Origin: Deltaproteobacteria bacterium
Lineage (GTDB): Bacteria; Desulfobacterota; Dissulfuribacteria; Dissulfuribacterales; JALVPX01
Assembly: GCA_027031565.1 (NCBI GenBank)
Contig: JALVPX010000192.1
Span: 1 to 10,988 of the forward strand
DNA length: 10,988 nt
Reading direction: 5' to 3'
A program made the translations under genes and the position numbers. This document shows positions 1-6,706 of the stretch, one piece after another. The stretch's first letter is position 1; every line of letters begins with the position of its first letter. The notes under the pieces are model-generated. The model saw only the letters and a list, made by a program, of their open reading frames with translations, was not told the DNA's origin and did no database searches.

Positions 1-771
1 ATATTTTTGAAATATGGATTCCATCAAGGCGTCAACTGTATTTCGGACCAGTTCCCTGTCGAGTTCCCGAAGCCTCTGGCGGACATCCCTTTCAAGCCTG
101 TGGATCTGGCGCATGGCAGCAGCCATCTCCTTCTGAAGCTCTTCACTTGTCTGCTTCAGTCTCTGCTGCTCTTCTTCAGTAAGTTTGGCAGCGTCTTCAG
201 GGGTTAATGGAGAGCCATCCTCCTTTGCAGGTATAATCAGCATGCCGGTTTGATCTGCCTGCAATATAAAATTCTTTGCCCTTACCTTCTTGTCCAGTTC
301 CTCAAAAATCTTGTGCCGCTCTTTATTAAACTCCCTGATGACCTCTTCTTTTTTAGCGATATAGGTCTCTCCTTCGAAGGTTAACGGAATTTGATGCTTG
401 AGATCATCAATCAGATCGGACATGTCCTTTTTAAGTTCCCTTCCCTTGCCTTTAGGAAGGCCGATAGCCCAGGGAGCATCAGGATTCTTGAAATTGTACA
501 CGTAGCACCAATCTCTTGGGTGGCCCGGCTTTTCCTTTGCCACTTCCTGTACGAAACTCTCTGCGATTTCCAGGATGCCTGTCTCTGCAGGACCAGCTAC
601 ATAGACATTGAAATCTGAATGCTGCATCTTGAGACCAAAGGTAAGGGCCTGCGCCGCCCGTTCCTGGGCAACTATCTCCTTTTCTCCAGCTTCGATCTGC
701 GACAGCCTGTCAAATCCCAACGATTCAGGGCTTATGGTAAGACGCAAGTCATCATGCTTTAAGGTCTGCAT
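1..771 (-). CDS. LonB-type (Lon-related, AAA_32) ATP-dependent protease, N-terminal part, runs off the window
   Basis: The frame is open from an ATG at 771 to base 1, giving 257 codons with no stop, so only the N-terminal part is present. It resembles the COG1067/AAA_32 Lon-related proteases of delta-proteobacteria, which pair an N-terminal ATPase module with a C-terminal Ser-Lys Lon protease domain (outside the window). Supporting marks are the start LKHDDLRLTISPESLGF, a nucleotide-loop-like GPAETGIL at residues 60-67, and the family-typical YVYNFKNPDAP (91-100) followed by LPKGKGRELKKD. Residues about 190-245 are charged and probably coiled coil. A Shine-Dalgarno AGGGAG (780-785) lies 8 nt upstream of the ATG, and the ruvB stop is only 17 bp away, so it is probably the last visible gene of the ruv operon. 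Oddly, the P-loop lacks the usual GTG(K/R)T ending. Family assignment is fairly sure; the exact peptidase function cannot be seen. Confidence 0.82.
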   Translation of the reverse strand, partial: MQTLKHDDLRLTISPESLGFDRLSQIEAGEKEIVAQERAAQALTFGLKMQHSDFNVYVAGPAETGILEIAESFVQEVAKEKPGHPRDWCYVYNFKNPDAPWAIGLPKGKGRELKKDMSDLIDDLKHQIPLTFEGETYIAKKEEVIREFNKERHKIFEELDKKVRAKNFILQADQTGMLIIPAKEDGSPLTPEDAAKLTEEEQQRLKQTSEELQKEMAAAMRQIHRLERDVRQRLRELDRELVRNTVDALMESIFQKY

Positions 772-788
772 TGGCTTAACTCCCTGTT

Positions 789-1796
789 TCAACGCTTTCG
801 ATTCATGTGTTGATAGGCAAGGTCAGTGGCGACCCGTCCCCGCGGAGTGCGGTGAATATAGCCGCGCTGGATCAAAAAGGGCTCGTACACGTCTTCCAGC
901 GTGCTCTTTTCTTCTCCCACAGAAGTAGCCAGGGTGTCCAGGCCCACCGGCCCACCGCCGAACCTGTCGATTATTACCGAAAGGATCTCCCTGTCCATCC
1001 TATCCAGACCCAGATCGTCTACCTCCAGCATTTTAAGTGCCCTGTCTGCTACATCCCTTGTAATGCTGCCGCCTGCCTTAACCTCGGCATAGTCCCTGAC
1101 CCTTCGAAGGAGCCTGTTGGCGATGCGAGGCGTACCCCTCGAACGCCTTGCTATCTCATAGGCACCGCGTGGTTCTATGATTACGCCCAATATCCGGGCA
1201 GAACGCAGAACTATTTCCTGAAGTTCCTCGTCTGAATAAAAATCGACCCTCAAGACCACGCCGAAACGATCCCGGAACGGGGGAGAAAGCAATCCAGCCC
1301 TTGTGGTGGCGCCTACAAGCGTGAATCTCGGAAGATCAATTTTGATGGAACGGGCACTTGGCCCCTGGCCGATCACCAGATCGAGCTGAAAGTCTTCCAT
1401 GGCTGGATACAGGATCTCCTCCACAGATGCACTCAAGCGGTGTATCTCGTCTATGAACAACACATCTCCTTCTTGCAGATTGGTCAATATCGCAGCAAGG
1501 TCTCCAGGGCGTTCGATTACAGGGCCTGCTGTGCATCTTATGCTCACACCCAGTTCTGCCGCAATTATATAGGCCAGAGTGGTCTTTCCCAGGCCCGGAT
1601 GGCCGTGCAGGAGAACATGGTCCAGGGCCTCGTTCCTGCCCTTTGCTGCCCTTACAAAGACGTCCAGACGCCTTTTCACTTCAGCCTGACCGACATACTC
1701 CCTCAACGATCTTGGGCGCAGACCAGTTTCCACCGGGTAGTCATCAAGTACCGGTTCAGGGGCTATCAGATCTCGGCGTTCAATTTCCTGGTTCAC
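789..1796 (-). CDS. ruvB: Holliday junction branch-migration helicase RuvB
   Basis: RuvB is the AAA+ motor that, with RuvA, drives branch migration of Holliday junctions in the cytoplasm. The 335-residue length is normal. Visible motifs are the N-terminal LRPRSLREYVGQ, Walker A GHPGLGKT (65-72), Walker B DVLFIDEIHR (111-120), sensor 1 LVGATTRAG (160-168), the arginine-finger region FRDRFG (174-179), and a C-terminal winged-helix segment with FGGGPVGLDTLA and RTPRGRVAT. The start is a GTG whose last three bases form the ruvA TGA stop (GTGA overlap), which indicates translational coupling. The second Walker A residue is His where most RuvB proteins have Pro, probably tolerated because the GLGKT core is intact. 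Identification is essentially certain. Confidence 0.98.
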   Translation of the reverse strand: MNQEIERRDLIAPEPVLDDYPVETGLRPRSLREYVGQAEVKRRLDVFVRAAKGRNEALDHVLLHGHPGLGKTTLAYIIAAELGVSIRCTAGPVIERPGDLAAILTNLQEGDVLFIDEIHRLSASVEEILYPAMEDFQLDLVIGQGPSARSIKIDLPRFTLVGATTRAGLLSPPFRDRFGVVLRVDFYSDEELQEIVLRSARILGVIIEPRGAYEIARRSRGTPRIANRLLRRVRDYAEVKAGGSITRDVADRALKMLEVDDLGLDRMDREILSVIIDRFGGGPVGLDTLATSVGEEKSTLEDVYEPFLIQRGYIHRTPRGRVATDLAYQHMNRKR

Positions 1797-2428
1797 TTTC
1801 TGGGTTCCCGTTCCCTTACAAGGGCCTTGAGCGCCGCCCTCACCAGCTCTTCCAGACCAGGGCTTGACCCTTTGAACTGTTTAAGGGTGTTTCTCAGTGC
1901 TGCCGAGGCCTCTGCCTTTTTATATCCTAGGTTCACAAGAGCTGATAAGGCATCACTGTAAATGTTCGTTCCGCCTTCTGCTTCAAGGCCCAGACCCGCT
2001 TGGACAGCCCCCCGCCTTTCCAGCATCCCCTTGGCCCGTTCCTTGAGATCAACACACAGGCGTGCAGCAGTCTTTTTGCCCACACCATGAATGGACTGGA
2101 GTCGCTTGTTCTCTCCACTGGCAAGTATCTCAATCAGCTCCTCTGGCCCGAGCATGGACAAAACGTTCATGGCAACCCTTGGACCAACCCCTGATACCTG
2201 GAGAAGGAGCCTGAACATGTCCCTTCCTTCTTGTGATTCAAAGCCGTACAGGGACAATGTGTCCTCACGCCAAACCAAGTGGGTGAATATCACTACTTCT
2301 TTTTCTGAAGGTGGAAATTTTGCAGCACATGAACTCGGCATATGTATTTCATACCCCAGGCCACCCACGTCTACAACCACACCGGTTTCCCAGCGGTCAA
2401 GCACCCGGCCCCTTATCCGGCCTATCAT
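1793..2428 (-). CDS. ruvA: Holliday junction-binding protein RuvA
   Basis: RuvA forms a tetramer that holds the four-way junction open and loads RuvB rings. The 211-residue length matches the family (about 200). It begins with the diagnostic MIGRIRGRV and the OB-fold segment VVVDVGGLGYEIHMP. Helix-hairpin-helix segments follow: LQVSGVGPRVAMNVLS near residue 80 and IHGVGKKTAARLCVDLKER near 115. After a linker, a C-terminal domain III (about 155-205) contains ALVNLGYKKAEASAAL, the part that contacts RuvB. The ATG start overlaps the ruvC stop as ATGA, and the gene overlaps ruvB by 4 bp at its end, giving the classic ruvC-ruvA-ruvB order. No anomaly is seen. Confidence 0.98.
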   Translation of the reverse strand: MIGRIRGRVLDRWETGVVVDVGGLGYEIHMPSSCAAKFPPSEKEVVIFTHLVWREDTLSLYGFESQEGRDMFRLLLQVSGVGPRVAMNVLSMLGPEELIEILASGENKRLQSIHGVGKKTAARLCVDLKERAKGMLERRGAVQAGLGLEAEGGTNIYSDALSALVNLGYKKAEASAALRNTLKQFKGSSPGLEELVRAALKALVREREPRK

Positions 2429-2943
2429 CTGTCCCCCTGTCTCAGCCCAGGCCGGGCTGCTATTCTATTCAGAGTGGAATTTGCATGGCAGATTGCCACT
2501 GCCAGGGCGTCCGCAGCATCTTGGGCCGGGGCCTTCTGCAGATTGAGCAGGAGCTTGACCATCTGCTGAACCTGCGACTTTTCGGCCCTGCCATAACCCA
2601 CAACTGCTTGTTTCACCTGGGCAGGCGTGTATTCGAACACCTGCAGGGCCCTGGTGCTGGATGCAAGCAGTGCGACTCCTCTGGCATGGCCCAAAATCAG
2701 TGCCGATCTGGCATTTCTGGCATTGAAAACTGCCTCAACCGCCGAAACCGTTGGCTTGAAATGGTCGATTATCTTTGTAAGCCCGTCAAACAGGAAGAGC
2801 AGCTTTTCAGCAAGCCCCAGGTCTTGTGGAGGGCGCAATACACCCGCGGTCTCAAATTTGATTCCTGCTCCGGAATCCAAGATTATGCCATAACCCATGG
2901 CCCTGGAACCTGGATCGATTCCAAGTATTGGACGAAAGGCCAC
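2425..2943 (-). CDS. ruvC: Holliday junction resolvase RuvC
   Basis: RuvC is the dimeric, metal-dependent endonuclease that cuts Holliday junctions symmetrically. The 172-residue length is typical. The four acidic catalytic positions of the RNase H-like fold are all visible: D10 in ILGIDPGSRAMGYG, E70 in AVEAVF, and D142 and D145 in AQDAADALAVAICH, corresponding to E. coli D7, E66, D138 and D141. The start is a GTG at 2943, placed 2 nt after the yebC stop. A purine-rich AAGGTGG inside the end of yebC can serve as ribosome binding site. The gene ends in a 4-bp ATGA overlap with ruvA. It is expected to be active; identification is essentially certain. Confidence 0.98.
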   Translation of the reverse strand: MAFRPILGIDPGSRAMGYGIILDSGAGIKFETAGVLRPPQDLGLAEKLLFLFDGLTKIIDHFKPTVSAVEAVFNARNARSALILGHARGVALLASSTRALQVFEYTPAQVKQAVVGYGRAEKSQVQQMVKLLLNLQKAPAQDAADALAVAICHANSTLNRIAARPGLRQGDR

Positions 2944-2945
2944 AA

Positions 2946-3695
2946 TTAAGCCACCTTCTCAAGGATCTTTTCTGGAATATCAAAATTGGCATACACGTGC
3001 TGCACATCGTCGTTGTCTTCAAGGGCCTCCATGAGTTTCATCAACTGGGAGGCTTTCTGCTCATCTTCCACCCTCACTGTATTTTGAGGCACCATTGTAA
3101 TGTCTGCAGATAATATGGGAATGTTCCTCGATTCCAGTGCCTCTTTTACCTTACTGAAATGCTCTGGAGCAGTGACTATTTCCCACTCAGACTCCTGTTC
3201 CTCCAAATCGTCTGCGCCGGCTTCCAGGGCGATTTCCATAAGGGTTTCCTCGTCCACCTTGTCTTTTTCTACAACGATCAAGCCCTTTTTTGAAAACATC
3301 CATGCAACACTTCCAGGCTCGCCCATGGAGCCGCCCCGTTTGGCAAATATGTGACGCACCTCGGCCACTGTACGCTGCCGGTTGTCTGTTATGGTCTCCA
3401 CGAGCACCGCCACGCCGCCTGGGCCGTAACCTTCATAGGTAACGTCTTCATAACTTACGCCTTCCAGTTCACCAGTACCCTTTTTGATTGCCCTCTCTAT
3501 GTTGTCCTTGGGCATGTTGGCATTCTTTGCAGCGCTTATGGCAGCCCTGAGCCTGGGATTGGCAGCCGGGTCTCCGCCGCCCAAGCGTGCAGCAACGGTT
3601 ATTTCCTTTATCAGCTTTGTAAATATCTTGCCCCGTTTTGCGTCCTGGGCAGCCTTTTTATGTTTTATTGTGCTCCACTTTGAGTGTCCAGACAT
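2946..3695 (-). CDS. YebC/PmpR-family protein
   Basis: This belongs to the widespread YebC/PmpR/TACO1 family, whose members are described as transcription regulators or as translation factors that relieve ribosome stalling. The 249-residue length is standard. It starts with the hallmark MSGHSKWSTIKHKKAAQDAKRG, followed by the conserved ANPRLRAAISAAKNANMPKDNIERAI and the acidic middle domain with YEGYGPGGVAVLVE. The ATG start has AGGAG (3702-3706) 6 nt upstream. It directly precedes ruvC with a 2-nt gap, a yebC-ruvC pairing seen in many bacteria, and follows the dynamin-like gene by 23 bp. Family membership is certain; which of the proposed functions applies here cannot be decided from sequence. 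Confidence 0.97.
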   Translation of the reverse strand: MSGHSKWSTIKHKKAAQDAKRGKIFTKLIKEITVAARLGGGDPAANPRLRAAISAAKNANMPKDNIERAIKKGTGELEGVSYEDVTYEGYGPGGVAVLVETITDNRQRTVAEVRHIFAKRGGSMGEPGSVAWMFSKKGLIVVEKDKVDEETLMEIALEAGADDLEEQESEWEIVTAPEHFSKVKEALESRNIPILSADITMVPQNTVRVEDEQKASQLMKLMEALEDNDDVQHVYANFDIPEKILEKVA

Positions 3696-3718
3696 TTACT
3701 ACTCCTGCAGCCGATTAA

Positions 3719-5083
3719 TCATGCATTCCTTACCTGCTCGTACATTTTTTTGAGATCTTTATTGACCATATCATTGAGTCGTCTATAAAATCTACCATGC
3801 GGTAGCCACAACAGGTGCCTTGCATTTTTTTCGATCATGCTCCTCACATTGTCCCTCACCCTTTTCCACAGGTCCCCCTTGTAAGCGGTGTCTATCTTAC
3901 AAAGTGAATCAATATTGTCCACTGTCTCCTTGACAAACCGGGGAAAGGAGAAACGCTGCACATATAGTGCAGTCAAGGCCATTGCAACCAAGGCCCACAC
4001 CGAAGGCCACAAAAGTGATGAAATGCCGAACGTGCCATTCAATAGGGATTCAAGAAATGTCGTACCTGGAAAACCCAGTATGAGTTTCATCAACACGTCC
4101 CCGAACAGGAAGCCTCCTGTAGCTGCAGCAGCAGCAGTCTTCCAGATCGACTTTAGGCGTTTTTTAAACCTGGACTTGAAGTTCTCCATGGCCTCAGCAA
4201 CAACCGCTACCTCTCTGAGCTTGACATCCACCTCCTGGAGTATGTGGTAAAGCCTCATGCGGGGCGCAGTTGCAATGGTCTTCTTGAGTTCCTCCCTTTC
4301 ACTTACCCACACCTCTAAATCAGGGGTAATGTCCCTTCCCACCGGGGAAAAGGTTATAAAGATGTGAGGCATGTCTTTGCGCCCTGTCATTTGTGACAAA
4401 TTCCAGCACAGGGTTCCATAGGCCCTTACCAGATCAGGCACATTTTCACACTCGTCTATCCTGTTCAGCACATACACTACCCTGTCTTCCCCGACCGCAG
4501 CCGGAAGCGTCTTTCTGATTGCATGATAGGTCTCTTTTATTGTGCCGGCCTTGTGCGGATCAAACATCAAGACTATAAGGTCTGAAAGGCCTGCCAGTTC
4601 ACCCACTACCCCAAGATAATCATAACCCCTGTCTTTTTCTGTTACCGAATCGAGCATGCCAGGGGTATCGATAATGGCGATGTCCTGCAAAATTTGGCTT
4701 TGCACCTTTTTAATCAGGAAATGGGACAAAAAACTCTCTCCAAACCTGCGCAAAGAGGTAAAGGGAAGATTTTCATCAGCCACCACCGTGGGCCCGGGAA
4801 TATCCCCTTCGCTTTCGCTTTGCTCTGGTGCGGTTAATACGGTAAAACTGTCATCTGTCGGGGCCTGACCTGTACGTTGCACATCCCTTTCAAGAAGTTC
4901 GTTGATGAATGTGGATTTTCCAGAGGAATAATTTCCAATTATCAGAACCAAAGGTTTCCATTTCAGGGAAGAGGTCACCTCTGCCATGTCAAAACCATAT
5001 TTTTCAAAGATCTGGCCAGCCTTCTTGTTCAACAATTCCTGCAATTCCGCTGCAAGCTCTCTCGCCTTCTTGACCTGTTTCAT
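3719..5083 (-). CDS. Dynamin/EHD-like membrane-associated GTPase
   Basis: A 454-residue GTPase of the dynamin superfamily, whose members bind and remodel membranes. Visible GTPase motifs are G1 GNYSSGKS (50-57), a switch I region TGQAPTDDSFT (71-81) with candidate G2 Thr76, G3 DTPG (139-142), and G4 NRID (207-210). The G1/G2 pattern resembles eukaryotic EHD ATPase/GTPases (GxYSxGKT, PTTD) more than bacterial FtsZ or Era-type GTPases. A helical stalk-like part follows (about 260-315). Two hydrophobic stretches at about 317-337 and 354-375 are separated by a short polar turn and look like a membrane hairpin. The C-terminus is basic and helical. The ATG has AGGAG (5092-5096) upstream and sits immediately after the stop of the TIGR02757 gene, so the two are cotranscribed. 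Its cargo or partner is unknown. Confidence 0.85.
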   Translation of the reverse strand: MKQVKKARELAAELQELLNKKAGQIFEKYGFDMAEVTSSLKWKPLVLIIGNYSSGKSTFINELLERDVQRTGQAPTDDSFTVLTAPEQSESEGDIPGPTVVADENLPFTSLRRFGESFLSHFLIKKVQSQILQDIAIIDTPGMLDSVTEKDRGYDYLGVVGELAGLSDLIVLMFDPHKAGTIKETYHAIRKTLPAAVGEDRVVYVLNRIDECENVPDLVRAYGTLCWNLSQMTGRKDMPHIFITFSPVGRDITPDLEVWVSEREELKKTIATAPRMRLYHILQEVDVKLREVAVVAEAMENFKSRFKKRLKSIWKTAAAAATGGFLFGDVLMKLILGFPGTTFLESLLNGTFGISSLLWPSVWALVAMALTALYVQRFSFPRFVKETVDNIDSLCKIDTAYKGDLWKRVRDNVRSMIEKNARHLLWLPHGRFYRRLNDMVNKDLKKMYEQVRNA

Positions 5084-5890
5084 CTACTCGACTCCTAAAA
5101 ATTGCGCCAGCGTACCAGAAGTATCATCCCTTATACCCCAACGGGTTAGTGCAAAATCATATTTTACCGGGTCATCAGGCGCAATAGATTTGAAACCCTG
5201 TGTAATTTTAACAGCTGCCTGTAGATTGCCCTGCTTGTTTTTGACCCATCCAAGTTCTCTTCCTATCCTTAACATATGGGTATCCAAGGGAATAATCAAC
5301 TTTGATTTCTCTACCTTATCCCACAGGCCGAGGTCAACCCCGTCATCTCTTACCATCCATCTGAGATATAAAAACGGGCGCTTGCAGGCACTGCCCCTTT
5401 CAGGGTCTGGAAGTAAAAATTTCAAGCCATCCTCCCCCTTCGTTAGCCTTTTGACAAACCTGGACAAGGCTGGGACAAGATCATCATCTGATTTCTTACA
5501 AAGGGAATAAAAAAAATCACCTATAGAGCCGAAATGTTCTATTATTTCAGCAACATTTGATAGAAGAGAGGCTATTTCTTTACCTGAGGTAAATCGATGT
5601 TTGAAGCCTGACAAACGCAGCTCAATATCACTCCTTGAGGAACCAGTGATAGTTTTGGCTGGTTCACCTAGGCGTTCCAAGAGGAGCTCCACGCTGTTTA
5701 AAATCTGCTGCACCCTGCCGTATGCAAGGCAGGATGCAAGCAGGCCTACTATTTCCTGGTCGATGGGATTGCTGAATCTGTGGACAAATTCAAGGGGATC
5801 GGGATGAATATATTGCGGATGATTCCACTTATGGTAGATCCCTTCCAAGGCATCTTTTAATAATGAAGGGGATATCCTTGACACGCCCAA
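5084..5890 (-). CDS. TIGR02757 family (DUF2400) protein, possibly HhH-GPD-related
   Basis: This 268-residue protein fits the uncharacterised TIGR02757/DUF2400 family, including the N-terminal IHPDPLEFVHRFSNPIDQEIVGLLAS, the central RPFLYLRWMVRDDGVDLGLW (171-190), and IIPLDTHMLRIGRELGW (199-215). The last motif resembles the catalytic-Asp segment (VDTHxxRV) of endonuclease III-type DNA glycosylases, suggesting a distant HhH-GPD relationship, but no LPGVG(K/R) hairpin is visible before it. The start chosen is TTG at 5890, because AGGGA (about 5900-5904) lies 9 nt upstream; a GTG at 5884 is the alternative. The gene starts 12 bp after the FmdB-like stop and abuts the dynamin-like gene. Family assignment is good; a DNA-repair role is an inference from the motif and from the ruv neighbours. 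Confidence 0.86.
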   Translation of the reverse strand: MGVSRISPSLLKDALEGIYHKWNHPQYIHPDPLEFVHRFSNPIDQEIVGLLASCLAYGRVQQILNSVELLLERLGEPAKTITGSSRSDIELRLSGFKHRFTSGKEIASLLSNVAEIIEHFGSIGDFFYSLCKKSDDDLVPALSRFVKRLTKGEDGLKFLLPDPERGSACKRPFLYLRWMVRDDGVDLGLWDKVEKSKLIIPLDTHMLRIGRELGWVKNKQGNLQAAVKITQGFKSIAPDDPVKYDFALTRWGIRDDTSGTLAQFLGVE

Positions 5891-5902
5891 ACAATATCTT
5901 CC

Positions 5903-6154
5903 CTAAGCCTTCCCGCAACATGAACCAGGCCCTTTGCACCCTGCAGCTTCATGGGGCCTTGCTCCGCAGCAACCAGTGTCATTTGGGCCAGGAAGAGTGT
6001 GAGTATTTGATCCTGACAGCGATGATGTAGCAGACATGAGTTTTTTCAATCTTTCGCTGCCGCATTCTGGGCATTTTATGGGATTTCCCGCTGAAAAGAC
6101 CAGTATCTCGCTCACCCTGCCGCATTCTTCACATTGAAACTCATAAATCGGCAT
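5903..6154 (-). CDS. FmdB-like zinc-ribbon protein with Cys-rich tail
   Basis: This 83-residue protein opens with MPIYEFQCEECGRVSEILV and has two CxxC knuckles, C8/C11 and C28/C31 (KCPECGSERLKKL), the signature of the FmdB/CxxC_CxxC_SSSS regulatory-protein family. The zinc ribbon fills residues 1-40. After a Ser/Thr-Pro linker, the last 22 residues carry five more cysteines (C62, C63, C73, C79, C80) plus H68, including two CC pairs, so this tail may bind a further metal. The ATG is preceded by GAGGTGGAG (about 6164-6172), a strong ribosome binding site. It is the first gene of the leftward train and lies just downstream of the 6181-6320 repeat element. FmdB was named for a possible regulatory role at formamidase loci; the function here is unknown. 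Confidence 0.88.
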   Translation of the reverse strand: MPIYEFQCEECGRVSEILVFSAGNPIKCPECGSERLKKLMSATSSLSGSNTHTLPGPNDTGCCGARPHEAAGCKGPGSCCGKA

Positions 6155-6180
6155 GTTTCTTTAGCTCCACCTCAATATAA

Positions 6181-6320
6181 GGCCACCTCTAAAAATTGTC
6201 TTTTTGCCCAATGGCTGCGTTGCACTCAAAAAATAATCCTCGAAATATCAACAATATGTCTGCGGTTATTTTTTCGCACGCCTTGCCCTTTAACAAAAAT
6301 CCTAATTTTTAGAGGTAGCC
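6181..6320. mobile_element. 140-bp MITE-like palindromic element
   Basis: The stretch begins GGCCACCTCTAAAAATT (6181-6197) and ends with the inverted copy AATTTTTAGAGGTAGCC (6304-6320), matching at 16 of 17 positions. Imperfect complementarity continues inward: TTTTTG blocks, GCACTC/GCACGC-like segments, AAAAAATAA near 6228-6237 against TTATTTTTT near 6267-6275, and a central ATATCAACAATAT. The single strand could fold almost end to end. No ORF of note is inside. Flanks end in ataa and ctaa, giving no clean target-site duplication. The size, the terminal repeats and the intergenic placement, 11 bp past the stop of the NifX-like gene, fit a non-autonomous miniature transposable element. Similar 'aggcgtgcgaaaaat..' repeats seem familiar to me from delta-proteobacterial genomes, but I cannot verify this. 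It may also act as a transcript-end hairpin. Confidence 0.7.
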
Positions 6321-6331
6321 CTAAGTTTGGT

Positions 6332-6706
6332 CTAGTGATGACCGCATTGATGATGAACCCCACTGTCCCCGTGGCCAGAGCACGTGGGCCCCTGGGCTGT
6401 AACTAGACGGCCGGCCAGGAGATCTTCTACCACCTTTGCCGGGTCCTGCGGCGACACTCCGGCTGACACCTGTATGCCGGCTTCCTGGAGCAATTGAACA
6501 GCCCGAGCCCCAATTCCGCCACATATAACCTGGGTGACCCCAAGCCCCTTTAACCATTTTGGCAAGGAGCCTGGTTCATGGGGTGGAGGCTCTAAGAGCT
6601 GACTAGCTCCAATTGCACCCCCTGAAACCTCGACTATCGCAAACTTTGGGGCATGTCCAAAGTGGGGACAGAGCATGCCATTTTCTATGGGAATTGCGAT
6701 CTTCAT
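6332..6706 (-). CDS. NifX/ORP-like dinitrogenase-cofactor family protein with His/Cys tail
   Basis: A 124-residue protein of the NifX/NifB-C/MTH1175 family (COG1433), small domains that bind metal clusters in nitrogenase maturation and in the Mo-Cu orange protein. It opens MKIAIPIENGMLCPHFGHAPKFAIVEV, with C13 and H15/H18 close to the start, and has the family segment VTQVICGGIGARAVQLLQEAGIQV (57-80). The last 20 residues hold two Cys and five His (C109, H112, H118, H119, C121, H123, H124), which suggests a metal-binding tail. The ATG overlaps the mrp stop by 4 bp (ATGA), so it is coupled to the ORP-like operon and is its last gene. The cluster it carries, if any, cannot be read from sequence. 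Confidence 0.85.
   Translation of the reverse strand: MKIAIPIENGMLCPHFGHAPKFAIVEVSGGAIGASQLLEPPPHEPGSLPKWLKGLGVTQVICGGIGARAVQLLQEAGIQVSAGVSPQDPAKVVEDLLAGRLVTAQGPTCSGHGDSGVHHQCGHH

Noticed and set aside
608..2949. Several plus-strand ORFs of 100-212 residues over ruvB, ruvA and ruvC
   Set aside because: They are antisense shadows of well-identified genes and show no recognisable domains.
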